Source: Tanypteryx hageni
Taxonomy: Eukaryota > Arthropoda > Insecta > Odonata > Petaluridae
Length of the DNA: 64,000 bases
Direction of reading: 5' to 3'
Assembly (NCBI GenBank): GCA_028673005.1
Contig: CM054115.1
Span: 2,914,001-2,978,000 of the forward strand
In this document: positions 1 to 10,724 of the stretch, piece by piece
Position numbering within the stretch: position 1 is the stretch's first letter
How the letters are laid out: each line of letters opens with the position of its first letter
The notes under the pieces: generated by a model
What the model saw: the letters and a program-made list of their open reading frames with translations, nothing else
Database searches by the model: none
What the model was told of the DNA's origin: nothing
Program-made: the position numbers and the translations under genes

Positions 1-10
1 AGAGGAGAAA

Positions 11-524
11 TGATAGTAGAGGATGCGATAGAGGGAGGAACGATCGAGGTGGAGGCGATAGACGGAGGAACGATAGAGGTGGAGGCTATAGAGTGGAGAA
101 TTTTAGTGGGGGAAGCGATAGAGGAGGAATGATAGTAGAGGATGCGATAGAGGGAGGAACGATCGAGGTTGAGGCGATAGACGGAGGAACGATAGAGGTG
201 GAGGCTATAGAGTGGAGAATGGTAATGGGGGAAGCGATAGAATGATGAACGATAGTAGAGGTGGCGATAGAGGGAGGAACGATCGAGGTGGAGGCGATAG
301 ACGGAGGAACTATAGTAGAGGAGGCGATAGAGAGAGGAACGATCGAGGTGGAGGCGTTAGACGGAGGAACGATAGAGGTGGAGGCTATAGAGTGAAGAAT
401 GTTTAGGGGGGAAGCGATAGAGGGAGGAACGATAGTAGAGGATGCGATAGAATGAGGAACGATCGAGGTGGAGGCGATAGACGGAGGAACGATAGAGGTG
501 GAGGCTATAGAGTGGAGAATGGTA
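11..524 (+). repeat. 779-bp offset repeat, copy 1
   Basis: Bases 11-524 match 790-1,303 at a constant offset of 779 bp. Both contain the rare GAATTTTAGTGG variant (TTTT from 101 and from 880), the short GAGGAGGAATG subunit, and the 180-bp monomer with ACTATAGTAGAG. The match ends where copy 1 reads GGTAGTGGGG and copy 2 reads GGTAATGGGG. The first ten bases of the window (GGAGAAATG-type subunit 3) resemble 4,170-4,180, so an array junction lies close to the left edge. Confidence 0.85.
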
Positions 525-789
525 GTGGGGGAAGAGATAGAGGGATGAACGATAGTAGAGGAGGCGATAGAGGGAGGAACGATCGAGGTGGAGGCGATAG
601 ACGGAGGAAAGATAGAGGTGGAGGCTATAGAGTTAAGAATGGTAGTGGGGGAAGCGATAGAGGGAGGAACGATAATAGAGAATGCGATAGAGGGAGGAAC
701 GATCGAGGTGGAGGCGATAGACGGAGGAACGATGGAGGTGGAGGCTATAGAGTGGAGAATGGTAGTGGGGGATGCGAAAGAGGGAGGAA

Positions 790-1303
790 CGATAGTAGAG
801 GATGCGATAGAGGGAGGAACGATCGAGGTGGAGGCGATAGACGGAGGAACGATAGAGGTGGAGGCTATAGAGTGGAGAATTTTAGTGGGGGAAGCGATAG
901 AGGAGGAATGATAGTAGAGGATGCGATAGAGGGAGGAACGATCGAGGTTGAGGCGATAGACGGAGGAACGATAGAGGTGGAGGCTATAGAGTGGAGAATG
1001 GTAATGGGGGAAGCGATAGAATGATGAACGATAGTAGAGGTGGCGATAGAGGGAGGAACGATCGAGGTGGAGGCGATAGACGGAGGAACTATAGTAGAGG
1101 AGGCGATAGAGAGAGGAACGATCGAGGTGGAGGCGTTAGACGGAGGAACGATAGAGGTGGAGGCTATAGAGTGAAGAATGTTTAGGGGGGAAGCGATAGA
1201 GGGAGGAACGATAGTAGAGGATGCGATAGAATGAGGAACGATCGAGGTGGAGGCGATAGACGGAGGAACGATAGAGGTGGAGGCTATAGAGTGGAGAATG
1301 GTA
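790..1303 (+). repeat. 779-bp offset repeat, copy 2
   Basis: This is the partner of 11-524. It also forms the left end of the 13.9-kb block that reappears from about 43,500: the TTTT landmark at 880 corresponds to 43,636, an offset of 42,756. The 779-bp step is close to 6.5 monomers. The half-monomer excess comes from the extra two subunits at 1,070-1,129. Confidence 0.85.
1010..1189 (+). repeat. 180-bp expanded monomer (six 30-bp subunits)
   Basis: The order here is 3-4-(1/3 hybrid)-4-1-2. Subunit 3 is 1,010-1,039 and subunit 4 is 1,040-1,069. The extra pair 1,070-1,129 consists of a hybrid that starts as type 1 (GACGGAGG) and ends as type 3 (AGTAGAG), followed by a second type 4. Normal type 1 resumes at 1,130. 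The hybrid subunit shows that misalignment happened in 30-bp register. The same six-subunit monomer recurs near 11,840, 13,700, 18,380, 21,290, 25,640, 27,500, 43,790, 54,510, 56,370, 58,410 and 60,270. Confidence 0.85.
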
Positions 1304-2015
1304 ATGGGGGAAGCGATAGAATGAGGAACGATAGTAGAGGAGGCGATAGAGGGAGGAAAGAACGAGGTGGAGGCGATAGACGGAGGAACGATAGAGGTGG
1401 AGGCTATAGAGTGGAGAATGGTAGTGGGGGAAGAGATAGAGGGAGGAACGATAGTAGAGGAGGCGATAGAGGGAGGAACGATCGAGGTGGAGGCGATAGA
1501 CGGAGAAACGATAGAGTTGGAGTCTATAGAGTGGAGAATGGTAGTGGGGGAAGCGATAGAGGGAGGAACGATAGTAGAGGATTCGATAGAGGGATGAACG
1601 ATTGAGGTGGAGGCGATAGACGTAGGAACGATAGAGGTGGAGGCTATAGAGTGGAGACTGGTAGTGGGGGTAGCGATAGAGGGAGGAACGATAGTAGAGG
1701 ATGCGATAGAGTGAGGAACGATCGAGGTGGAGGCGATAGACGGAGGAACGATAGAGGTGGAGTCTATAGAGTGGAAAATGGTAGTGGGGGAAGAGATAGA
1801 GCGATGAACGATAGTAGAGGATGCGATAGAATGAGGAACGATCGAGGTGGAGGCGATAGACGGAGGAACGATATAGGTGGAGGCTATAGAGTGGAGAATG
1901 GTAGTGGGGGAAGCGATAGAGGGAGGAACGATAGTAGAGGATGCGATAGAGGGAGGAACGATCGAGCTGGAGGCGATAGACGGAGGAACGATAGAGGTGG
2001 AGGCTATAGAGTGGA

Positions 2016-2036
2016 GAATGTTTAGGGGGGGAAGCG
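2016..2036 (+). repeat. Diagnostic GTTTAGGGGGGG monomer variant (7-G form)
   Basis: In a subset of monomers the end of subunit 2 reads GAATGTTTAGGGGG instead of GAATGGTAGTGGGG. Two length classes exist. One has six Gs after TTTA (for example at about 400, 1,179 and 4,720) and keeps the 120-bp period. The other has seven Gs (here, and at about 2,350, 2,951, 6,400 and 7,604) and makes the monomer 121 bp. The variant introduces an in-frame TAG in the GGDRRRNDRG frame, and the 7-G form also shifts frame by one. It recurs at set positions within the higher-order repeats and is a good landmark. Confidence 0.85.
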
Positions 2037-2300
2037 ATAGAGGGAGGAACGAAAGTAGAAGAGGCGATAGAGGGAGGAACGATCGAGGTGGAGGCGATAG
2101 ACGGAGGAACGATAGAGGTGGAGGCTATAGAGTGGAGAATGGTAATGGGGGAAAAGATAGAATGAGGAACGATAGTAGAGAAGGCGATAGAGGGAGTAAC
2201 GAACGAGGTGGAGGCGATAGACGGAGGAACGATAGAGGTGGAGGCTATAGAGTGTAGAATGGTAGTGGGGGAAGCGATAGAGGGAGGAACGATAGTAGAG

Positions 2301-2360
2301 GAGGCGATAGAGTGAGGAACGATCGAGGTGGAGGCTATAGAGTGGAGAATGTTTAGGGGG
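2301..2360 (+). repeat. 90-bp monomer lacking subunit 1
   Basis: At 2,330/2,331 subunit 4 (ending GATCGAGGTG) is joined directly to subunit 2 (GAGGCTATAGAG), so subunit 1 is missing and the monomer is 90 bp. A GTTTAG 7-G variant follows immediately. The same junction is seen near 14,640, 28,440, 45,086, 57,300 and 61,080. These positions are therefore copies of one original 30-bp deletion rather than independent events. Confidence 0.85.
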
Positions 2361-2650
2361 GGAAGCGATAGAGGGAGGAACGATAGTAGAGGATTCGATA
2401 GAGGGAGGAACGATCGAGGTGGAGGCGATAGACGGAGGAACGATAGAGGTGGAGTCTATAGAGTAGAAAATGGTAGTGGTGGAAGAGATAGAGGGATGAA
2501 AGATAGTAGAGGAGGCGATAGAGGGAGGAACGATCGATGTGGATGCGATAGACGGAGGAATAATAGAGGTGGAGGCTATAGAGTGGAGAACGGTAGTGGG
2601 GGAAGCGATAGAGGGAGGAACGATAATAGAGGATGCGATAGAGGGAGGAA

Positions 2651-2656
2651 CGATCG
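2651..2656. other. CGATCG palindrome, once per standard monomer
   Basis: Subunit 4 contains the six-base palindrome CGATCG inside GAACGATCGAGG. It recurs about every 120 bp through the window. It is lost in variant subunits reading GAACGAACGAGG, GAACGATTGAGG or GATCGATG. The spacing of surviving sites is therefore a quick physical read-out of monomer phase. No protein-binding role is implied. Confidence 0.8.
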
Positions 2657-2661
2657 AGGTG

Positions 2662-2781
2662 GAGGCGATAGACGGAGGAACGATAGAGGTGGAGGCTATA
2701 GAGTGGAGAATGGTAGTGGGGGATGCGATAGAGGGAGGAACGATAGTAGAGGATGCGATAGAGGGAGGAACGATCGAGGTG
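2662..2781 (+). repeat. Representative 120-bp monomer (four 30-bp subunits)
   Basis: This copy shows the monomer clearly. Subunit 1 (2,662-2,691) begins GAGGCGATAGACGG and ends ATAGAGGTG. Subunit 2 (2,692-2,721) begins GAGGCTATAGAGTGG and ends GGTAGTGGGG. Subunit 3 (2,722-2,751) has the core GATAGAGGGAGGAACGATAG and ends AGTAGAG. Subunit 4 (2,752-2,781) ends CGATCGAGGTG. The four subunits align to each other over 30 bp without gaps, so the 120-mer evidently arose by two doublings or by expansion of a 30-mer. Counts in this unit are about 56 G, 39 A, 16 T and 9 C. Subunit 2 is the most diverged and is the only one with a non-CpG cytosine (GGCTAT). Confidence 0.93.
2688..2722 (+). other. G-run cluster at subunit 1/2 to subunit 3 boundary
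   Basis: From the end of subunit 1 through subunit 2, the strand carries GGTGG, GTGG, ATGG and then GTGGGGG within 35 bases. This gives several GG tracts and one G5 run, recurring in nearly every 120-bp monomer. Such spacing could allow two-tetrad G-quadruplexes or purine-motif triplexes when the strand is single. This is an inference from sequence; longer G-tracts typical of stable three-tetrad quadruplexes occur only once per monomer. Confidence 0.4.
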
Positions 2782-3982
2782 GAGGCGATAGACGGAGGAA
2801 AGATAGAGGTGGAGCCTATAGAGTGGAGAATGGTAGTGGGGGAAGCGATAGAGGGAGGAACGATAGTAGAGGAGGCGATAGAGTGAGGAACGATCGAGGT
2901 GGAGGCGAAAGACGGAGGAACGATAGAGGTGGAGGCTATAGAGTGGAGAATGTTTAGGGGGGGAAGCGATAGAGGGAGGAACGATAGTAGAGGATGCGAT
3001 AGAATGAGGAACGATCGAAGTGGAGGCGATAGACGGAGGAACGATAGAGGTGGAGGCTATAGAGTGGAGAATGGTAATGGGGGAAGCGATAGAATGAGGA
3101 ACGATAGTAGAGGAGGCGATAGAGGGAGGAACGAACGAGGTGGAGGCGATAGACGGAGGAACGATAGAGGTGGAGGCTATATAGTGGAGAATGGTAGTGG
3201 AGGAAGCGATAGAGGGAGGAACGATAGTAGAGGATGCGATAGAGGGAGGAACGATCGAGGTGGAGGCGATAGACAGAGGAACGATAGAGGTGGAGTCTAT
3301 AGAGTGAAAAATGGTAGTGGGGGAAGAGATAGAGGGATGAACGATAGTAGAGGAGGCGATTGAGGGAGGAACGATCGATGTGGATGCGATAGACGGAGGA
3401 ATAATAGAGGTGGAGGCTATAGAGTGGAGAACGGTAGTGGGGGAAGCGATAGAGGGAGGAACGATAGTAGAGGATGCGCTAGAGTGAGGAACGATCTAGG
3501 TGGAGGCGATAGACGGAGGAACGATAGAGGTGGAGGCTATAGAGTGGAAAATGGTAGTGGGGGAAGCGATAGAGGGAGAAACGATTGTAGAGGATGCGAT
3601 AGAGTGAGGAACGATCGAGGTGGAGGCGATAGACGGAGGAACGATAGAGGTGGAGGCTATAGAGTGGAAAATGGTAGTGGGGGAAGAGATAGAGGGATGA
3701 ACGATAGTAGAGGAGGCGATAGAGGGAGAAACGATCGAGGTGGAGGCGATAGACGGAGGAAAGATAGAGGTGGAGGCTATAGAGTGGAGAATGGTAGTGG
3801 GGGAAGCGATAGAGGGAGGAACGATAGTAGAGAATGCGATAGAGGGAGGAACGATCGAGGTGGAGGCGATAGACGGAGGAACAATGGAGGTGGAGGCTAT
3901 AGATTGGAGAATGGTAGTGGGGGATGCGATAGAGGGAGGAACGATAGTTGAGGATGCGATAGAGGGAGGAACGATCGAGGTG

Positions 3983-4042
3983 GAGGCGATAGACGGAGGA
4001 ACGATAGAGGTGGAGGCGATAGACGGAGGAACGATAGAGGTG
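3983..4042 (+). repeat. Duplicated subunit 1 (150-bp monomer)
   Basis: Two identical type-1 subunits (GAGGCGATAGACGG...ATAGAGGTG) lie head to tail at 3,983-4,012 and 4,013-4,042. This gives a 150-bp monomer, a clean in-register duplication of 30 bp. The same doublet recurs near 16,860, 24,120, 30,660, 33,180, 35,580, 38,100, 41,550 and 46,740. Confidence 0.88.
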
Positions 4043-4101
4043 GAGGCTATAGAGTGGAGAATGGTAGTGGGGGAAGCGATAGAGGAGGAATGATAGTATA
4101 G

Positions 4102-4131
4102 GATGCGATAGAGGGAGGAACGATAGAGGTG
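4102..4131 (+). repeat. Type 4/type 1 hybrid subunit (90-bp monomer)
   Basis: This subunit begins as type 4 (GATGCGATAGAGGG) and ends as type 1 (ATAGAGGTG), followed at once by subunit 2. A crossover between subunits 4 and 1 removed 30 bp. It lies next to two short subunit-3 variants, GAGGAGGAATG and GAGGAGAAATG, each of which changes the reading frame. This local arrangement is repeated near 16,985, 24,245, 30,785, 33,305, 35,705, 38,225, 41,685 and 46,860. Confidence 0.85.
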
Positions 4132-4236
4132 GAGGCTATAGAGTGGAGAATGGTAGTGGGGGAAGCGATAGAGGAGAAATGATAGTAGAGGATGCGATAG
4201 AGGGAGGAACGAACGAGGTGGAGGCGATAGACGTAG

Positions 4237-7200
4237 GAACGATAGAGGTGGAGGCTATAGAGTGGAGAATGGTAGTGGGGGAAGCGATAGAGGGAGGAAC
4301 GATAGTAGAGGAGGCGATTGAGTGAGGAACGATCGAGGTGGAGGCTATAGAGTGGAGAATGTTTAGGGGGGGAAGCGATAGAGGGAGGAACGATAGTAGA
4401 GGATGCGATAGAATGAGGAACGATCGAAGTGGAGGCGATAGACGGAGGAACGATAGAGGTGGAGGCTATAGTGTGGAGAATGGTAGTGGGGGAAGCGATA
4501 GAGGGAGGTACGATAGTAGAGAGGCGAAAGAGGGAGGAACGATCGAGGTGGAGGCGATAGACGGAGGAACGATAGAGGTGGAGGGTATAGAGTGGAGAAT
4601 GGTAGTGGGGGAAGTGATAGAGGGAGGAACGATACTAGAGGAGGCGATAAAGGGAGGAACGATCGAGGTGGAGGCGATAGACGGAGGAACGATAGAGGTG
4701 GAGGCTATAGAGTTGAGAATGTTTAGGGGGGAAGAGATAGAGGGAGGAACGATAGTAGAGGATGCGATAGAATGAGGAACGATCGAGGTGGAGGCGATAG
4801 ACGGAGGAACGATAGAGGTGGAGGCTATAGAGTGGATAATGGTAATGGGGGAGGCGATAGAATGAGGAACGATAGTAGAGGAGGCGATAGAGGGAGGAAC
4901 GAACGAGGCGGAGGCGATAGACGGAGGAACGGTAGAGGTGGAGGTTATGGAGTAGAGAATGGGAGTGGGGGAAGAGATAGAGGGAGGAACGGTAGTAGAG
5001 GAGGCGATAGAGGGAGGAACGATCGACGTGGAGGCGATAGACGGAGGAACGATAGAGTTGGAGGCTATAGAGTGGAGAATTGTAGTGAGGGAAGCGATAG
5101 AGGGAGGAACGATAGTAGAGGATTCGATAGAGGGAGGAACGATTGAGGTGGAGGCGATAGACGTAGGAACGATAGATGTGGAGGCTATAGAGTGGAGAAT
5201 GGTAGTGGGGGAAGCGATAGAAGGAGGAACGATAGTAGAGGAGGCGATAGATGGAGGAACGATCGAGGTGGAGGCGATAGACGGAGGAAAGATAGAGGTG
5301 GAAGCTATAGAGTGGAGAATGGTAGTGGGGGAAGCGATAGATGGAGGAACGATAGTAGAGAATGCGATAGAGGGGGGAACGATCGAGGTGGAGGCGATAG
5401 ACGGAGGAACGATAAAGGTGGAGGCTATAGAGTGGAGAATGGTAGTGGGGGATGCGATAGAGGGAGGAACGATAGTAGAATATGCGATAGAGGGAGGAAC
5501 GATCGAGGTGGAGGCGATAGACGGAAGAACGATAGAGGTGGAGGCTATAGAGTGGAGAATGGTAGTGGGGGAAGCGATAGAGGAGGAATGATAGTATAGG
5601 ATGCGATAGAGGGAGGAACGATCGAGGTTGAGGCGATAGACGGAGGAACGATAGAGGTGGAGGCTATAGAGTGGAGAATGTTTAGGGGGGGAAGCGATAG
5701 AGGGAGGAACGAAAGTAGAGGATGCGATAGAATGAGGAACGATCGAGGTGGAGGCGATAGACGGAGGAACGATAGAGGTGGAGGCTATAGAGTGGAAAAT
5801 GGTAGTGGGGGAAGCGATAGAGGGAGGAACGATAGTAGAGGAGGCGATAGAGTGAGGAACGATCGAGGTGGAGGCGAAAGACGGAGGAACAATAGAGGTG
5901 GAGGCTATAAGAGTGGAGAATGGTAGTGGGGGAAGCGATAGAGGGAGGAACGATAGTAGAGGATTCGATAGAGGGAGGAACGATTGAGGTGGAGGCGATA
6001 GACGTAGGAACGATAGAGGTGGAGGCTATAGAGTGGAGACTGGTAGTGGGGGAAGCGATAGAGGGAGGAACGATAGTAGAGGATGCGATAGAGTGAGGAA
6101 CGATCGAGGTGGAGGCGATAGACGGAGGAACGACAGAGGTGGAGTCTATAGAGTGGAAAATGGTAGTGGGGGAAGAGATAGATCGATGAACGATAGTAGA
6201 GGATGCGATAGAATGAGGAACGATCGAGGTGGAGGCGATAGACGGAGGAACGATATAGGTGGAGGCTATAGAGTGGAGAATGGTAGTGGGGGAAGCGATA
6301 GAGGGAGGAACGATAGTAGAGGATGCGATAGAGGGAGGAACGATCGAGGTGGAGGCGATAGACGGAGGAACGATAGAGGTGGAGGCTATAGAGTGGAGAA
6401 TGTTTAGGGGGGGAAGCGATAGAGGGAGGAACGAAAGTAGAAGAGGCGATAGAGGGAGGAACGATCGAGGTGGAGGCGATAGACGGAGGAACGATAGAGG
6501 TGGAGGCTATAGAGTGGAGAATGGTAATGGGGGAAGCGATAGAATGAGGAACGATAGAAGAGGAGGCGATAGAGGGAGGAACGAACGAAGTGGAGGCGAT
6601 AGACGGTGGAACGATAGAGGTGGAGGCTATAGAGTGGAGAATGGTAGTGGGGGATGTGATAGAGGGAGGAACGATAGTAGAGGAGACGATAGAGTGAGGA
6701 ACGATCGAGGCGGAGGCGAAAGACGGAGGAACGATAGAGGTGGAGGCTATAGAGTGGAGAATGTTTAGGGGGGGAAGCGATAGAGGGAGGAACGATAGTA
6801 GAGGATTCGATAGAGGGAGGAACGATTGAGGTGGAGGCGATAGACGTAGGAACGATAGAGGTGGAGGCTATAGAGTGGAGAATGGTAGTGGGGGAAGCGA
6901 TAGAGGAGGAATGATAGTAGAGGATGCGATAGAGGGAGGAACGATCGAGGTTGAGGCGATAGACGGAGGAACGATAGAGGTGGAGGCTATAGAGTGGAGA
7001 ATGGTTAGGGGGGGACGCGATAGAGGGAGGAACGATAGTAGAGGATGCGATAGAATGAGGAACGATCGAGGTGGAGGCGATAAACGGAGGAACGATAGAG
7101 ATGGAGGCTATAGAGTGGAGAATGGTAACGGGGGAAGCGATAGAATGAGGAACGATAGTAGAGGAGGCAATAGAAGGAGGAACGAACGAGGTGGAGGCGA

Positions 7201-7481
7201 TAGACGGAGGAACGATAGAGGTGGAGGCTATAGAGTGGAGAATGGTAGTGGGGGAAGCGATAGAGGGAGGAACGATAGTAGAGGAGGCGATAGAGTGAGG
7301 AACGATCGAGGTGGAGGCGAAAGACGGAGGAACGATAGAGGTGGAGGCTATAGAGTGGAGAATGGTAGTGGGGGAAGTGATAGAGGGAGGAACGATAGTA
7401 GAGGAGGCGATAGAGGGAGGAACGATCGAGGTGGAGGCGATAGACGGAGGAACGATAGAGGTGGAGGCTATAGAGTGGAGA
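4237..7481 (+). repeat. 3.24-kb HOR A, copy 1
   Basis: This stretch is followed directly by a second copy at 7,450-10,724, with landmarks at offsets of 3,242-3,243 bp. Shared rare variants include TATAGTGTGG, GGTACGATAGTAGAGAGG, GAATTGTAGTGAGG, GATAAAGGTGG, GATCGATGAACG and GACGCGATAG. Copy 1 has an extra A at about 5,909 (CTATAAGAGTGG). It also lacks one subunit at 4,337/4,338, where copy 2 retains GAGGCGAAAGACGG. The end is placed where copy 1 continues GGTAGTGG and copy 2 reads GTTTAGGG. Confidence 0.87.
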
Positions 7482-10400
7482 ATGGTAGTGGGGGAAGCGA
7501 TAGAGGGAGGAACGATAGTAGAGGAGGCGATTGAGTGAGGAACGATCGAGGTGGAGGCGAAAGACGGAGGAACGATAGAGGTGGAGGCTATAGAGTGGAG
7601 AATGTTTAGGGGGGGAAGCGATAGAGGGAGGAACGATAGTAGAGGATGCGATAGAATGAGGAACGATCGAAGTGGAGGCGATAGACGGAGGAACGATAGA
7701 GGTGGAGGCTATAGTGTGGAGAATGGTAGTGGGGGAAGCGATAGAGGGAGGTACGATAGTAGAGAGGCGAAAGAGGGAGGAACGATCGAGGTGGAGGCGA
7801 TAGACGGAGGAACGATAGAGGTGGAGGGTATAGAGTGGAGAATGGTAGTGGGGGAAGTGATAGAGGGAGGAACGATACTAGAGGAGGCGATAAAGGGAGG
7901 AACGATCGAGGTATAGGCGATAGACGGAGGAACGATAGAGGTGGAGGCTATAGAGTGGAGAATGTTTAGGGGGGAAGCGATAGAGGGAGGAACGATAGTA
8001 GAGGATGCGATAGAATGAGGAACGATCGAGGTGGAGGCGATAGACGGAGGAACGATAGAGGTGGAGGCTATAGAGTGGATAATGGTAATGGGGGAAGCGA
8101 TAGAATGAGGAACGATAGTAGAGGAGGCGATAGAGGGAGGAACGAACGAGGCGGAGGCGATAGACGGAGGAACGGTAGAGGTGGAGGTTATAGAGTAGAG
8201 AATGGGAGTGGGGGAAGAGATAGAGGGAGGAACGGTAGTAGAGGAGGCGATAGAGGGAGGAACGATCGACGTGGAGGCGATAGACGGAGGAACGATAGAG
8301 TTGGAGGCTATAGAGTGGAGAATTGTAGTGAGGGAAGCGATAGAGGGAGGAACGATAGTAGAGGATTCGATAGAGGGATTAACGATTGAGGTGGAGGCGA
8401 TAGACGTAGGAACGATAGATGTGGAGGCTATAGAGTGGAGAATGGTAGTAGGGGAAGCGATAGAAGGAGGAACGATAGTAGAGGAGGCGATAGATGGAGG
8501 AACGATCGAGGTGGAGGCGATAGACGGAGGAAAGATAGAGGTGGAAGCTATAGAGTGGAGAATGGTAGTGGGGGAAGCGATAGATGGAGGAACGATAGTA
8601 GAGAATGCGATAGAGGGGGGAACGATCGAGGTGGAGGCGATAGACGGAGGAACGATAAAGGTGGAGGCTATAGAGTGGAGAATGGTAGTGGGGGATGCGA
8701 TAGAGGGAGGAACGATAGTAGAATATGCGATAGAGGGAGGAACGATCGAGGTGGAGGCGATAGACGGAAGAACGATAGAGGTGGAGGCTATAGAGTGGAG
8801 AATGGTAGTGGGGGAAGCGATAGAGGAGGAATGATAGTATAGGATGCGATAGAGGGAGGAACGATCGAGGTTGAGGCGATAGACGGAGGAACGATAGAGG
8901 TGGAGGCTATAGAGTGGAGAATGTTTAGGGGGGGAAGCGATAGAGGGAGGAACGAAAGTAGAGGATGCGATAGAATGAGGAACGATCGAGGTGGAGGCGA
9001 TAGACGGAGGAACGATAGAGGTGGAGGCTATAGAGTGGAGAATGGTAGTGGGGGAAGCGATAGAGGGAGGAACGATAGTAGAGGAGGCGATAGAGTGAGG
9101 AACGATCGAGGTGGAGGCGAAAGACGGAGGAACAATAGAGGTGGAGGCTATAGAGTGGAGAATGGTAGTGGGGGAAGCGATAGAGGGAGGAACGATAGTA
9201 GAGGATTCGATAGAGGGAGGAACGATTGAGGTGGAGGCGATAGACGTAGGAACGATAGAGGTGGAGGCTATAGAGTGGAGACTGGTAGTGGGGGAAGCGA
9301 TAGAGGGAGGAACGATAGTAGAGGATGCGATAGAGTGAGGAACGATCGAGGTGGAGGCGATAGACGGAGGAACGACAGAGGTGGAGTCTATAGAGTGGAA
9401 AATGGTAGTGGGGGAAGAGATAGATCGATGAACGATAGTAGAGGATGCGATAGAATGAGGAACGATCGAGGTGGAGGCGATAGACGGAGGAACGATATAG
9501 GTGGAGGCTATAGAGTGGAGAATGGTAGTGGGGGAAGCGATAGAGGGAGGAACGATAGTAGAGGATGCGATAGAGGGAGGAACGATCGAGGTGGAGGCGA
9601 TAGACGGAGGAACGATAGAGGTGGAGGCTATAGAGTGGAGAATGTTTAGGGGGGGAAGCGATAGAGGGAGGAACGAAAGTAGAAGAGGCGATAGAGGGAG
9701 GAACGATCGAGGTGGAGGCGATAGACGGAGGAACGATAGAGGTGGAGGCTATAGAGTGGAGAATGGTAATGGGGGAAGCGATAGAATGAGGAACGATAGA
9801 AGAGGAGGCGATAGAGGGAGGAACGAACGAAGTGGAGGCGATAGACGGTGGAACGATAGAGGTGGAGGCTATAGAGTGGAGAATGGTAGTGGGGGATGTG
9901 ATAGAGGGAGGAACGATAGTAGAGGAGACGATAGAGTGAGGAACGATCGAGGCGGAGGCGAAAGACGGAGGAACGATAGAGGTGGAGGCTATAGAGTGGA
10001 GAATGTTTAGGGGGGGAAGCGATAGAGGGAGGAACGATAGTAGAGGATTCGATAGAGGGAGGAACGATTGAGGTGGAGGCGATAGACGTAGGAACGATAG
10101 AGGTGGAGGCTATAGAGTGGAGAATGGTAGTGGGGGAAGCGATAGAGGAGGAATGATAGTAGAGGATGCGATAAAGGGAGGAACGATCGAGGTTGAGGCG
10201 ATAGACGGAGGAACGATAGAGGTGGAGGCTATAGAGTGGAGAATGGTTAGGGGGGGACGCGATAGAGGGAGGAACGATAGTAGAGGATGCGATAGAATGA
10301 GGAACGATCGAGGTGGAGGCGATAAACGGAGGAACGATAGAGATGGAGGCTATAGAGTGGAGAATGGTAACGGGGGAAGCGATAGAATGAGGAACGATAG

Positions 10401-10724
10401 TAGAGGAGGCAATAGAAGGAGGAACGAACGAGGTGGAGGCGATAGACGGAGGAACGATAGAGGTGGAGGCTATAGAGTGGAGAATGGTAGTGGGGGAAGC
10501 GATAGAGGGAGGAACGATAGTAGAGGAGGCGATAGAGTGAGGAACGATCGAGGTGGAGGCGAAAGACGGAGGAACGATAGAGGTGGAGGCTATAGAGTGG
10601 AGAATGGTAGTGGGGGAAGTGATAGAGGGAGGAACGATAGTAGAGGAGGCGATAGAGGGAGGAACGATCGAGGTGGAGGCGATAGACGGAGGAACGATAG
10701 AGGTGGAGGCTATAGAGTGGAGAA
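7450..10724 (+). repeat. 3.24-kb HOR A, copy 2
   Basis: This is the tandem partner of 4,237-7,481. Private differences from copy 1 include GAGGTATAGG at about 7,910, GGATTAACGATTG at about 8,377, and GGTAGTAGGGG near 8,447. The first two of these reappear in the distant copy at 50,235-53,390 (GAGGTATAGG near 50,695 and GGATTAACG near 51,042), but GGTAGTAGGGG does not. The tandem duplication therefore came before the 43-kb-scale duplication. Confidence 0.87.

Noticed and set aside
119..135. GAGGAGGAATG resembling a Shine-Dalgarno followed by ATG
   Set aside because: It is a subunit-3 variant repeated across the array. The ATG directly abuts the purine run and the following frame is repeat. 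GGAGG occurs in nearly every subunit, so the match is compositional.
2016..2036. TTTAGGG (plant-type telomere motif) in the GTTTAGGGGGG monomers
   Set aside because: It occurs as a single isolated heptamer inside subunit 2, never in tandem. It is readily derived from GGTAGTGGGGG, so it is not an interstitial telomere tract.
2651..2656. CGATCG palindrome as a regulatory operator
   Set aside because: It is one fixed piece of subunit 4 repeated with the monomer and lost freely in variants. Nothing ties it to a promoter.
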